A stretch of 64,000 nucleotides of DNA, from contig RQOL01000505.1 in NCBI GenBank assembly GCA_013076295.1, positions 62,001-126,000 on the forward strand, given 5' to 3'. Position numbers and translations under genes: made by a program. This stretch comes from Sanderia malayensis (lineage: Eukaryota; Cnidaria; Scyphozoa; Semaeostomeae; Pelagiidae). Each line of letters starts with the position of its first letter. Within the stretch, counting starts at the first letter, position 1. The notes below the pieces were generated by a model that was not told the origin of the DNA, ran no database searches, and saw only the letters and a list, made by a program, of their open reading frames with translations. Positions 14,701 to 25,400 of this stretch are shown piece by piece.

Positions 14701-16320
14701 ATTCATTCCCAAAATTTACACATGAATCCACGTTAATACAGCTAAAAAAACTCATTGAAATACACCTTTTTTACTTTTTCGCAGTGATATTGACATTCAT
14801 TCCCATAATTTACCCATACGTCAACGTTAATACATGTAAAACTGACTGATTGAATGGCACCCTTTTTACTTGTTTTTAGTGATATTAACCTTCATACCCT
14901 CAATTTACAAATGAATCCACGTTAATACAGCTATAAAATACTGACTGGAATACAACTTTTTTAGTTCTCTTCCGTTATATTAACATTCATTCCCACAATT
15001 TACACATAACTTCACTTTAATACAGCCAGAACTCACGGATTGAAACAAAACGTTTTTACTTCTTTTCCGCGATATTCACATTCATTCCCACAATTTACAC
15101 ATGAATCCACGTTAATACAGCTAAACCTGACATATTGTAATACACCTTTTTTACTTACTTTCCGTGATATCGACATTGATTCCCACAATTGACACATACG
15201 TCAACGTTAATACAGGTAAAACTGACAGACTGAAATACACCTTTTTTTAATTTTTTTCCGTGATATTGACATTCATTCCCACAACTTATAAATGATTTGT
15301 CGTTAATACAGCTAAAGCTCACTGATTGAAATACGCCTTTTTTTACTTGTTTTCCATGATATTGACATTGATTCCCACAATTGACACATACGTCAACGTT
15401 AATACAGGTAAAACTGACAGACTGAAATACACCTTTTCTTAATTCTTTTCCGTGATATTGACATTCATTACCACAACGTATAAACGATTTGTCTTTAATA
15501 CAGCTAAAACTGACCAATTGAAATACACCTTTTCTTACTTTTTTTCAGTGATATTAATATTCATTCCCACAATTTTTACATGAATCCATTTTAAGACAGA
15601 TAAAACTGACTGATTGGAATACACCATTTTTAATTTTTTTTGCGATATTTACATTCGTTACCACAATTTGAACATGGATCCACGTTAATAGAGCTAAGAT
15701 TGGCTGATTGAAATACACCTTTTTTACTTGTTTTCAGTGATATTAACTGTCATTCCCACAATTTAAACATGAATCCACTTCAATACAGCCAATACTGACT
15801 GATTGGAATACACCTCTTTTCTTGTTTTCAGTGATATAAACTTTCATTCCCACAATTTACATATCAATCCATGTTAATACAGCGAAAACTGACTGATTGA
15901 AATACAAAATTTTTTTCCTTTTCTGTGATTTTAACATTCATTCCCAAAATTTACACATGAATTCACGTCAATACAGCTAAAACTGACGGATTGAAGAACA
16001 CTTTTTTTACTTGTTTTCAGTGATGTTAACTTTCATTCCCACAATTTACAGATGATCCCACGTTAATACAGCTAAATCTGACTGATTGAAATACACCGTT
16101 TTTACTTCTCTGCAGTGATATTAACATTCATTCCCACATTTTACACATAACTTCACGTTAATGCAGCTGAAACTCACGGATTGAAACAAAATTTTTTTAC
16201 TTTTTCTCTGCGATATTAACATTCATTCCCACAATTTACACATGAATCCACGTTAATACAGCTAAAACTGACTGTTTGAAATACACCCTTATTACTTGTT
16301 TTTAATGATATTAACCTTCA

Positions 16321-19300
16321 TACCCTCAATTTACACATGAATCCACGTTAATACAGCTATAAAACACTGATTGAATTACAAATTTTTTACTTCTTTTCCG
16401 TTATATTAACATTCATTCCCACAATTTACATAGGAATCCACGTTAATACAGCGAAAACTGACTGATTGAAATACAATTTTTTTACTTCCTTTCCATTATT
16501 TTAATCATCATTCCCACAATTTACACATAACTTCACTTTAATACAGCTAAAACTCACGAATTGAGACAAAACGTTTTTACTTCTTTTCCGCGATATTCAC
16601 ATTCATTCCGACAATTTACACATGAATCCACGTTAATACAGCTAAACCTGACTGATTGTAATACACCTTTTTTACTTACTTTCCGTGATATTGACATTGA
16701 TTCCCACAATTGACACATACGTCAACGTTAATACAGGTAAAATTGACAGACTAAAATACACCTTTTTTTAATTCTTTTCCGTGATATTGACATTCATTCC
16801 CACAACTTATAAATGATTTGTCGTTAATACAGCTAAAGCTCACTGATTGAAATACGCCTTTTTTTACTTGTTTTCCGTGATATTGACATTGATTCCCACA
16901 ATTGACACATACGTCAACGTTAATACAGGTAAAACTGACAGACTGAAATACACTCTTTCTTAATTCTTTTCCGTGATATTGACATTCATTACCACAACGT
17001 ATAAATGATTTGTCTTTAATACAGCTAAAACTGACCAATTGAAATACACCTTTTCTTACCTTTTTTCAGTGATATTAATATTCATTCCCACAATTTTTAC
17101 ATGAATCCATTTTAAGACAGATAAAACTGACTGATTGGAATACACCATTTTTACTTTTTTTTGCGATATTTACATTCGTTACCACAATTTGAACATGGTT
17201 CCACGTTAATAAAGCTAAGACTGGCTGATTGAAATACACCTTTTTTACTTGTTTTCAGTGATATTAACTGTCATTCCCTCAATTTAAACATGAATCCACT
17301 TCAATACAGCTAATACTGACTGATTGGAATACACCTCTTTTCCTGTTTTCAGTGATATAAACTTTCATTCCCACAATTTACATATGAATCCATGTTAATA
17401 CAGCGAAAACTGACTGATTGAAATACAAAATTTTTTTTCTTTTCTGTGATTTTAACATTCATTCCCAAAATTTACACATGAATTCACGTCAATACAGCTA
17501 GATCTTACTGATTGAAATGCACCTTTTTTACTTTTTTCCGTGATATTAACATTCGTTACCACAATTTACGCATGAATCCAGGTTAATACAGCCAAAACTC
17601 ACTGATTGAAATACACTATTTTTAGTTGTTTTTAATGATATTAACGTTCATTCTCACAATTTACACATGAATCCCCGTTAATACAGCTATACAACACTGA
17701 TTGAATTACAACTTGTTTGCTTCTTTTCCCTTATATTATCATTCATTCCCACAATTTATATATCAATCCACGTTAATAAAGGGAAAACTTACTGATTGAA
17801 ACAAAACTTTTTTACTTCTTTTCAAAGATATTAGCATTCATTCCCACAATTTACACATGAATCAACGTTAATACATGTAAAACTGACTGATTGAAATGCA
17901 CCCTTTTTACTTGTTTTTAGTGATATTAACCTTCATACCCTCAATTTACACATGAATCCACGTTAATACAGCTATAAAATACTGATTGAATTACAACTTT
18001 TTTACTTCTTTTCCGTTATATTAACATTCATTCCCACAATTTACATATGAATCCACGTTAATACAGCGAATACTGACTGATTGAAATACAATTTTTTTAC
18101 TTCCTTTCCATTATTTTAATCATCATTCCCACAATTTACACATAACTTCACTTTAATACAGCTAAAACTCACGAATTGAAACAAAACGTTTTTACTTCTT
18201 TTCCGCGATATTCACATTCATTCCGACAATTTACACATGAATCCACGTTAATACAGCTAAACCTGACTGATTGTAATACACCTTTTTTACTTACTTTCCG
18301 TGATATTGACATTGATTCCCACAATTGACACATACGTCAACGTTAATACAGGTAAAATTGACAGACTAAAATACACCTTTTTTTAATTCTTTTCCGTGAT
18401 ATTGACATTCATTCCCACAACTTATAAATGATTTGTCGTTAATACAGCTAAAGCTCACTGATTGAAATACGCCTTTTTTTACTTGTTTTCCGTGATATTG
18501 ACATTGATTCCCACAATTGACACATACGTCAACGTTAATACAGGTAAAACTGACAGACTGAAATACACTCTTTCTTAATTCTTTTCCGTGATATTGACAT
18601 TCATTACCACAACGTATAAATGATTTGTCTTTAATACAGCTAAAACTGACCAATTGAAATACACCTTTTCTTACCTTTTTTCAGTGATATTAATATTCAT
18701 TCCCACAATTTTTACATGAATCCATTTTAAGACAGATAAAACTGACTGATTGGAATACACCATTTTTACTTTTTTTTGCGATATTTACATTCGTTACCAC
18801 AATTTGAACATGGTTCCACGTTAATAAAGCTAAGACTGGCTGATTGAAATACACCTTTTTTACTTGTTTTCAGTGATATTAACTGTCATTCCCACAATTT
18901 AAACATGAATCCACTTCAATACAGCTAATACTGACTGATTGGAATACACCTCTTTTCCTGTTTTCAGTGATATAAACTTTCATTCCCACAATTTACATAT
19001 GAATCCATGTTAATACAGCGAAAACTGACTGATTGAAATACAAAATTTTTTTTCTTTTCTGTGATTTTAACATTTATTCCCAAAATTTACACATGAATTC
19101 ACGTCAATACAGCTAGATCTTACTGATTGAAATGCACCTTTTTTACTTTTTTCCGTGATATTAACATTCGTTACCACAATTTACGCATGAATCCAGGTTA
19201 ATACAGCCAAACTCACTGATTGAAATACACTATTTTTAGTTGTTTTTAATGATATTAACGTTCATTCTCACAATTTACACATGAATCCCCGTTAATACAG

Positions 19301-19550
19301 CTATACAACACTGATTGAATTACAACTTGTTTGCTTCTTTTCCCTTATATTATCATTCATTCCCACAATTTATATATCAATCCACGTTAATAAAGGGAAA
19401 ACTTACTGATTGAAACAAAACTTTTTTACTTCTTTTCAAAGATATTAGCATTCATTCCCACAATTTACACATGAATCAACGTTAATACATGTAAAACTGA
19501 CTGATTGAAATGCACCCTTTTTACTTGTTTTTAGTGATATTAACCTTCAT
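16321..19550 (+). repeat. Tandem 1615-bp higher-order repeat, two units
   Basis: A unit of seventeen monomers (1615 bp = 17 x 95) occurs twice in direct succession, about 16321-17936 and 17937-19550. Matching landmarks are the 95-codon minus-strand open runs at 16751-17038 and 18366-18653 and the CTTCATACCCTCAATTTACA monomers at 17931 and 19545. The second unit carries a 1-bp deletion near 19206 (GCCAAACTC for GCCAAAACTC), changing the offset from 1615 to 1614. This is the clearest tandem higher-order unit in the left half. Confidence 0.92.
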
Positions 19551-20061
19551 ACCCTCAATTTACACATGAATCCACGTTAATACAGCTATAAAATACTGAT
19601 CGGAATACAACTTTTTTACTTCTTTTCCGTCATATTAACATTCATTCCCACAATTTACACATAACTTCACGTTAATGCAGCTAACCCTCACGGATTGACA
19701 CAAAACTTGTTTACTTCTTTTCCGCGATATTAACATTCATTCCCACAATTTACACATGAATCCACGTTAATACAGCTATAAAACACGGATTGAAATACAA
19801 CTTTTTTATTTCTATTCCGTTATATTAACATTCATTCCCACAATTTACATATGAATCCACGTTAATACATCGAAAACTGACCGATTGAAATACAACACTT
19901 TTACTTTTTTCGGTGATTTTAACATTCATTCCCACAATTTACACATGATTCCACCTTAATACAGCTATAAAACACTGATTGAAATACTCCTTTTTTACTT
20001 GTTTTCAGTGATATTAACCTTCATTATCAGAATTTACACATGATTTCACGTTAATACAGCT

Positions 20062-20063
20062 AT
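20062..20063 (+). other. Target-site duplication AT, left copy
   Basis: The undisturbed monomer reads CAGCTATTAAAC at 1653-1664, and similar empty forms are seen near 8961, 13228 and 23798. Here CAGCTAT is followed by the transposon end, and after the transposon the sequence resumes with ATTAAACAC at 22471. The duplicated dinucleotide is therefore AT (20062-20063 and 22471-22472), a 2-bp duplication. Confidence 0.9.
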
Positions 20064-20138
20064 AGATGATATGCATATTGACGTCACAGTCCATTCGCCG
20101 CCATGCTGAGTGGTAAAATGAGTGGTAAGATGGCGGCC
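20064..20138 (+). repeat. Left terminal inverted repeat
   Basis: Starts AGATGATATGCATATTGACG and is identical to the right end for the first 26 bases. A variable stretch of about 15 bases follows, then a second matching tract, CTGAGTGGTAAAATGAGTGG, and a near-identical ATGGCGGCC tail. The repeat contains a TGACGTCA palindrome (20079-20086, the CREB/ATF core) and AAGATGGCGGC (20127-20137, resembling a YY1 site), so it may also serve as a promoter. Confidence 0.93.
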
Positions 20139-20400
20139 ACAAAGTAGCCTCTAAATAGCCCCCTTCAAAAATTACATAATAGACAAGGATGCCAAGTCAG
20201 ATTTGCAAAAAAAATTTGTCACTTGACGTCAAAATAGTAGTTTTCTGTAATGAAATCAGATTTTTATCTGATAGACTTTCTTTCTTATAAAAAATTTAGG
20301 CCGAAGTACACAAATCGCTGTAATTGACAAGAGAGGCTGGTGATGAACAAAAAAGGGCGCGCAAAACAAATTTTGATTTTGAAGCGATATTTTTTTCAAA
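20139..20400 (+). other. Non-coding leader of the transposon
   Basis: AT-rich interval between the left terminal repeat and the transposase start. It holds a TTGACGTCAA palindrome at 20223-20232 and a small hairpin at 20255-20272 (ATCAGAT stem, TTTT loop). No open frame with recognisable similarity is seen. A promoter role is plausible from its position, but no TATA box or initiator is clear. Confidence 0.6.
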
Positions 20401-21170
20401 ATGGCTAAGTCTTGTTCTGTTCTTGGTTGCACGAAAAATGGGTTTAAGAATGAGGTCAAATTTTATCGAATTCCCAAAGACGCTAAACGGAGGGGAAGAT
20501 GGATTTTTATTGCCAAAATAAACCCAGATAGCAATATTGACCATGCTTGGGTTTGCGGAATTCACTTTGTCTCAGGTAGGCCATAACATATTTATTCACC
20601 ATTTTTTCCCTACGGATTGCTCTGATTGGGATGTGAGATTATAATTCTCTGTTTTACACGTTTATAACTAAATAGATACATATGTCTCCTTAATGCTTAG
20701 GTCAGAAAAGTGAGAACATAGTCAGAACTTAAAGGAAGACAACATATTGTATTGAGGTCAGAGGTTTTCCAACTGAGAACTGATTTGGCATTGTTATCTT
20801 TTGAGCAATTTACTCTGGAACATGACAATAATAAGCTCCTTATGAAAATTCTTGGTTTCGTCAAACCTTACATGCATTCCCATCACAACAGAAAGCTCTC
20901 TAATTTTCAAGAACTTCTTCTTGCACTAATCCGGTTACATCTTGATTTATCAGAGCAATACTTGGCTTATCGTTTTGGAATTCACCAAAGTAGTGTTTGC
21001 AGAATTTTCTACAAGTGGATTGTTGTTTTGTCAAAATGTCTATCTGCCCTTATTAGCCTGAAAGGGAAGTTCTTCACAAGACCATGCCTACAGCATTCAG
21101 AGAGCATTTTTCAAAGCGTGCTGTGATCATTGATTAACATTACCTACTGCACAAATCTACACTGAACTGA
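20401..21170 (+). pseudogene. THAP-HTH-DDE transposase, broken
   Basis: The start at 20401 has good context (AAAATGG) and opens a 61-residue THAP zinc finger. The C2CH ligands are C5, C10, C52 and H55, with the conserved P25 and W34 present. The frame closes at 20586 next to CAGGTAGG, which could be a splice donor. From 20752 a second open segment of 124 codons matches the helix-turn-helix found before DDE_Tnp_4 nucleases: KLSNFQELLLALIRLHLDL then LAYRFGIHQSSVCRIFYKW, residues about 48-89. A one-base shift near 21080 moves to another frame reading TMPTAFREHFSKRAVIID, whose final Asp (21132-21134) should be the first catalytic residue; a stop follows at once. The other DDE residues are not identifiable, so the gene cannot make active transposase. 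In intact relatives the protein binds the terminal repeats and cuts DNA in the nucleus. Confidence 0.85.
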
Positions 21171-21705
21171 GGACCAAATTTCCAAAGCATGGGTGTCTTT
21201 TGGACCTCTCGCTCCAAGAGACCCATGCTTGCAAATGATAGCATGAAATGCCAATATATTTCCTGCGTCCACTCTCTCTACCAAATCTCGTAAACAGTTA
21301 TAAATTGGACCATTCAAAGCTTTTATTGGCTTTCCTCCGATGTTTATAACGCTGAACAAGTCGCACAAAAAGGTTGAATATTGTCACAATTTGTCCTCTA
21401 ATAAATTGTCCTTAGCTTTGTAGAGTTCTTGTGATGTGACTGCTTTGAAATAAATTTACAATGTTGCAGAGCATCATCCCCATCAAGTTGCTTATGAGCA
21501 AAACTACAGAAGAAGATAGCATTCTTGATGATATTTTGGTTGAATGTTCAGCTCTTTGCAACCTCTGTGAGTCTGTTGCTCCTCTAGAATGAAACAGCAG
21601 CACAGTATTTGTCAGTCACCCTTTAAATAGCTTTTTTCAAAGCTACCAAAAAGACCAATGTGTAACCCCTTGTGTTGTCAAACAGAGTTTGTGTATATGT
21701 ACATA
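21171..21705. other. Decayed interior of the transposon
   Basis: This interval lies where the rest of the plus-strand nuclease domain and the C-terminal half of the minus-strand partner gene would be expected. All frames are interrupted. Minus-strand open frames of 74 and 63 codons (21144-21368 and 21412-21603) have no family I recognise. I treat it as mutated or deleted remnant sequence. Confidence 0.5.
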
Positions 21706-21739
21706 TATCTAATATAACTAATATTAGTTATATTAGATA
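21706..21739. repeat. 34-bp perfect AT palindrome
   Basis: The arm TATCTAATATAACTAAT is followed immediately by its exact reverse complement with no spacer. It contains no G or C beyond three C/G pairs. It sits between the two convergent broken genes, where it could form a cruciform or act as a bidirectional 3' end. It could also mark a deletion junction. Confidence 0.9.
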
Positions 21740-22403
21740 CCAATTCCTGGTAACTCTTATCAGCAGATGTGAAATTGATATGTTCAAGAGCTGAGAAATC
21801 AACTGGTAGTGGGGCGAGTTGAGTTGTTACCCAACCAAGAAAGTTCTGAAGTATAGAAGATGTAGACTTTTCTTTGAACTCAGAAACACTATAAATATAA
21901 AAAAAATTGCCCCAACATGAGAGCAGACTTCCCCTTGTCCGACCAAACAAATATAATGTCCCCTACATACAAATCCATCACCATTAACGACGACGCAAGC
22001 TTGATTAGGCAATTTTTATGAAAATACTGCGAGTGTCGTACTTTGCCAAAAAAAAGATACAAGGGGGGCTGGATTCGCTTACAAATTTCCTCATAGGTTT
22101 GGCAAGTGACAACATACGGATATGCATTCATACTTTACAGGCTTTCAAACTTGAATGGGTAAAATTGCTTTTTGAAGTAACCAGATAATTGTAAACGACT
22201 GCGTAAAAAAATTTAGGCCACTGCTCCAAAGGAGTATCAAAATCAGACTTTTTCAATAAATATGGGTCTGATATCTGTAAAAATTGCAACTTCTGGTTGT
22301 AAACTAATTTTAGCTCAGAGGTGAGACCAGAGTAATGTACAGAAGGCGAGTGACAAGCTCCAAAAAGGGCGTTCTCCTTCGGCGCCTTTTTCGCGGCCGC
22401 CAT
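21740..22403 (-). pseudogene. SWIM zinc-finger partner protein, broken
   Basis: Convergent to the transposase. A likely start lies at 22403-22401 (AAAATGGCGG context), overlapping the right terminal repeat, and opens 91 codons ending at 22128. Recognisable landmarks are ISDPYLLKKSDFD, EQWPKFFYAVVYNYLV and FTHSSLKACK. The homologous reading then passes to a second frame (NAYPYVVT, FFGKVRHSQ; from 22131), a third (VVVNGDGFVCRGHYICLV, GEVCSHVGAIFF; from about 22012) and a fourth segment (SVSEFKEKS, ILQNFLGWV; from about 21905), so there are at least three frameshifts. SWIM fingers have a CxC...CxH arrangement; here the first Cys is Tyr (HYIC), while the later CSH is intact. No YqaJ nuclease region follows. 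Assignment rests on my recollection of ISL2EU partner proteins. Confidence 0.72.
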
Positions 22404-22470
22404 TTTGCCACTCATTTTACCACTCAGTCCGAAAAGAATGAGTTCTGTGACGTCAATATGCATATCATCT
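22395..22470 (-). repeat. Right terminal inverted repeat
   Basis: Reverse complement of the left end. The outermost 26 bases are identical to it, as is the inner CTGAGTGGTAAAATGAGTGG tract. It contains TGACGTCA at 22448-22455 and the inverted GCCGCCATTTT at 22396-22406; the CAT in that motif is also the probable start codon of the minus-strand partner gene, so terminal repeat and 5' end of the gene overlap. Confidence 0.93.
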
Positions 22471-25400
22471 ATTAAACACTGATTGAAATACACCTTTTTT
22501 ACTTGTTTTCAGGGATATCAACTTTCGTTCCCATAATTTACCCATACGTCAACGTTAATACATGTAAAACTGACTGATTGAAATGCACCCTTATTACTTG
22601 TTTTTAATGATATTAACCTTCATACCCTCAATTTACACACGAATCCAAGTTAATACAGCTATAAAATACTGATTGAATACAACTTTTTTACTTCTTTTCC
22701 GTTATATTAACATTCATTCCCAAAATTTAGACGTAACTTCACGTTAATACACCTAAAACTCACGGATTGAAACAAAACTTTTTTACTTCTTTTTCGCGAT
22801 ATTAACATTGATTCCCACAATTTATACATGAATCCATGTTAATACAGATAAAGCCGACTGATTGAAAAACAACTTTTTTTTTCTTTTCGGTGATTTTAAC
22901 ATTCATTCCCACAATTTACACATGAATCCATGTTAATACAGCTCACGCTGACTGATGGAAATACACTTTTTTTACTTGTTTTCAGCGATATTAACCTTCA
23001 TTCCCACAATTTACACATGATTTCACATTAATACAGCTATAAAACACTGATTGAAATACAGCTTTTTTACTTGTTTTCAGGGATATCTACTTTCGTTCCC
23101 TCAATTTACACATTAATGCACGTTAATACAGCTAAAAAATACTCATTGAAATACACCTTTTTTACCTTCTCGCAGTGATATTGACATTCAGTCCCACAAT
23201 TTGCCCACACGTCCATGTAAATACAGGTAAAACTGACTGATTGAAATGCACTCTTTTTACTTGTTTTAGTGATATTAACATTCATTCCAACAATCTACAC
23301 ATGAATCAGCGTTAATACGGCTAAAACTGACTGATTAAAATGCACTTGTTTTACTTCTCTTCAGTGATATTAACATTCATTCCCACATTTTACACATAAC
23401 TTCACGTTAATGCAGCTGAAACTCACGGATTGAAACAAAATTTTTTTACTTCTTTTCTGCGATATTAACATTCATTCCCACAATTTACACATGAATCCAC
23501 GTTAATACAGCTAAAACTGACTGATTGAAATACACATTTTTTACTTTTTTTCCGTGATATTGACATTGATTTCCACAATTTACTCATACGTCAACTTTAA
23601 AACAGGTAAAACTGACAGACTGAAATACACCTTTTTTTACTTGTTCTCCGTGATATTGACGTTCATTACCACAACTTATAAATGATTTGTCTTTAATACA
23701 GCTAAAGCTGTCTGATTGAAATACACCTTTTTTTACTTGTTTTCAGCGATATTAACCTTCATTATCAGAATTTACACATGATTTCACGTTAATACAGCTA
23801 TTAAACACTGATTGAAATACACCGTTTTTACTTCTCTTCAGTGATATTAACATTCATTCCCACATTTTACACATAACTTCACGTTAATGCAGCTGAAACT
23901 CACGGATTGAAACAAAATTTTTTACCTCTTTTCTGCGATATTAACATTCATACCCACAATTTATACATGAATCCATGTTAAGACAAATAAAACTGACTGA
24001 TTGGAATACACCATTTTTACTTTTTTTGTGATATTAACATTCGTTACCACAATTTGCACATGAATCCACGTTAATACAGATAAATCCGACTGATTGAAAG
24101 ACAACTTTTTTTTTCTTTTCGGTGATTTTAACATTCATTCCCACAATTTACACATGAATTCACGTTAATACAGCTATAAAACACTGATTGAAATACACCT
24201 TTTTTACTTCTTTTCAGGGATATCAACTTTCGTTCCCTCAATTTACACATTAATCCACGTTAATACAGCTAAAAAATACTCATTGAAATACACCTTTTTT
24301 ACTTTCACGCAGTGATATTGACATTCAATCCCACAATTTGCCCACACGTTCACGTAAATACAGGTAAAACTGACTGATTGAAATGCAATCGTTTTACTTG
24401 TTTTAGTGATATTAACATTCATTCCAACAATCTGCACATGAATCCGCTTTAATACGGCTAAAACTGACTGATTAAAATACACTTGTTTTACTTGTTTTCA
24501 GTGATATTAACTTTCATTCCCACAATTTACAGATGATTCCACGTTAATACAGCTAAAACTGACGGATTGAAATATACTTGTTTTACTTGTTTTCAGTGAT
24601 ATTAACTTTCATTCCCACAATTTACAGATGATTCCACGTTAATACAGCTAAAACTGAGGAATTGAAAAACACTTGTTTTACTTGTTTTCAGTGATATTAA
24701 CTTTCATTCCCACAATTTACAGATGATTCCACGTTAATACAGCTAAAACTGACGGATTGAAATATACTTGTTTTACTTGTTTTCAGTGATATTAACTTTC
24801 ATTCCCACAATTTACAGATGATTCCACGTTAATACACCTAAAACTCACGGATTGAAACAAAACTTTTTTACTTCTTTTTCGCGATATTAACATTAATTCC
24901 CACAATTTACACATGAAGCCACGTTAATAGAGCTAAAGCTGACTGATTGAATTACATTCTTTTGTACTTCTTTTCCGTGATATTGACATTGATTCCCACA
25001 ATTTATACATGAATCCATGTTAAGACAAATAAAACTGACTGATTGGAATACACCATTTTTACTTTTTTTGTGATATTAACATTCGTTACCACAATTTGCA
25101 CATGAACCCACGTTAAAACAGATAAAGCCGACTGATTGAAAGACAACTTTTTTTTGCTTTTCGGTGATTTTAACATTCATTCCCACAATTTACACATGAA
25201 TCCATGTTAATACAGCTCACACTGACTGATGGAAATACACTTTTTTTACTTGTTTTCAGCGATATTAACCTTCATTCCCACAATTTACACATGATTTCAC
25301 ATTAATACAGCTATAAAACACTGATTGAAATACAGCTTTTTTACTTCTTTTCCGTAATACTAACATTCATTCCCAAAATTTAGACATAACTTCACGTTAA

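Larger units (their letters stand above)
1..20063 (+). repeat. 95-96 bp satellite array, segment 1
   Basis: Uninterrupted head-to-tail tandem array of a ~95 bp monomer, about 210 copies by length. Period was measured between equivalent boxes: for example 2941 to 3036 is 95 bp. Landmarks in order along the plus strand are a TTCCCACAATTTACACATGA box, a CGTTAATACAGC box, a CTGACTGATTGAAATACAC box, a run of 5-8 T, and a TTTTCAGTGATATTAAC box leading into the next unit. Monomers differ at many diagnostic positions and fall into recurring subtypes, including paired 96-bp types with CAATTGACACATACGTC and CAACTTATAAATGATTTG in place of the standard box. The array is AT-rich, with T-runs always on the plus strand. 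No gene, RNA gene or promoter is seen here. Multi-monomer blocks inside it are listed separately. Confidence 0.97.
20064..22470 (+). mobile_element. ISL2EU-like DNA transposon, decayed
   Basis: A 2407-bp element bounded by imperfect ~75-bp terminal inverted repeats and an AT target duplication. It carries two convergent broken genes: a THAP/HTH/DDE transposase on the plus strand and a SWIM-finger protein on the minus strand. That pair together with a 2-bp AT duplication is, as I recall, the hallmark of the eukaryotic ISL2EU group; PIF/Harbinger elements use a similar transposase but a 3-bp target, and Kolobok and piggyBac use TTAA. The partner gene in complete elements usually also has a YqaJ-type nuclease domain, which I cannot find here, so the copy is probably internally deleted as well as frameshifted. 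It lies inside a satellite monomer and is single copy in this window. The family call is inference from domains and target size. Confidence 0.85.

Noticed and set aside
1..20063. CRISPR array
   Set aside because: The repeated unit fills the whole 95 bp with no unique spacers, extends for tens of kilobases, and lies beside eukaryotic transposons.
21144..21368. 74-codon minus-strand frame inside the ISL2EU-like element as a separate gene
   Set aside because: No recognisable domain, and it lies opposite the decayed DDE region of the transposase; chance openness is likely.
20064..22470. PIF/Harbinger assignment of the 2.4-kb element
   Set aside because: The helix-turn-helix and nuclease resemble Harbinger, but the duplication is 2 bp (AT), and a THAP finger plus SWIM partner gene fits ISL2EU better.
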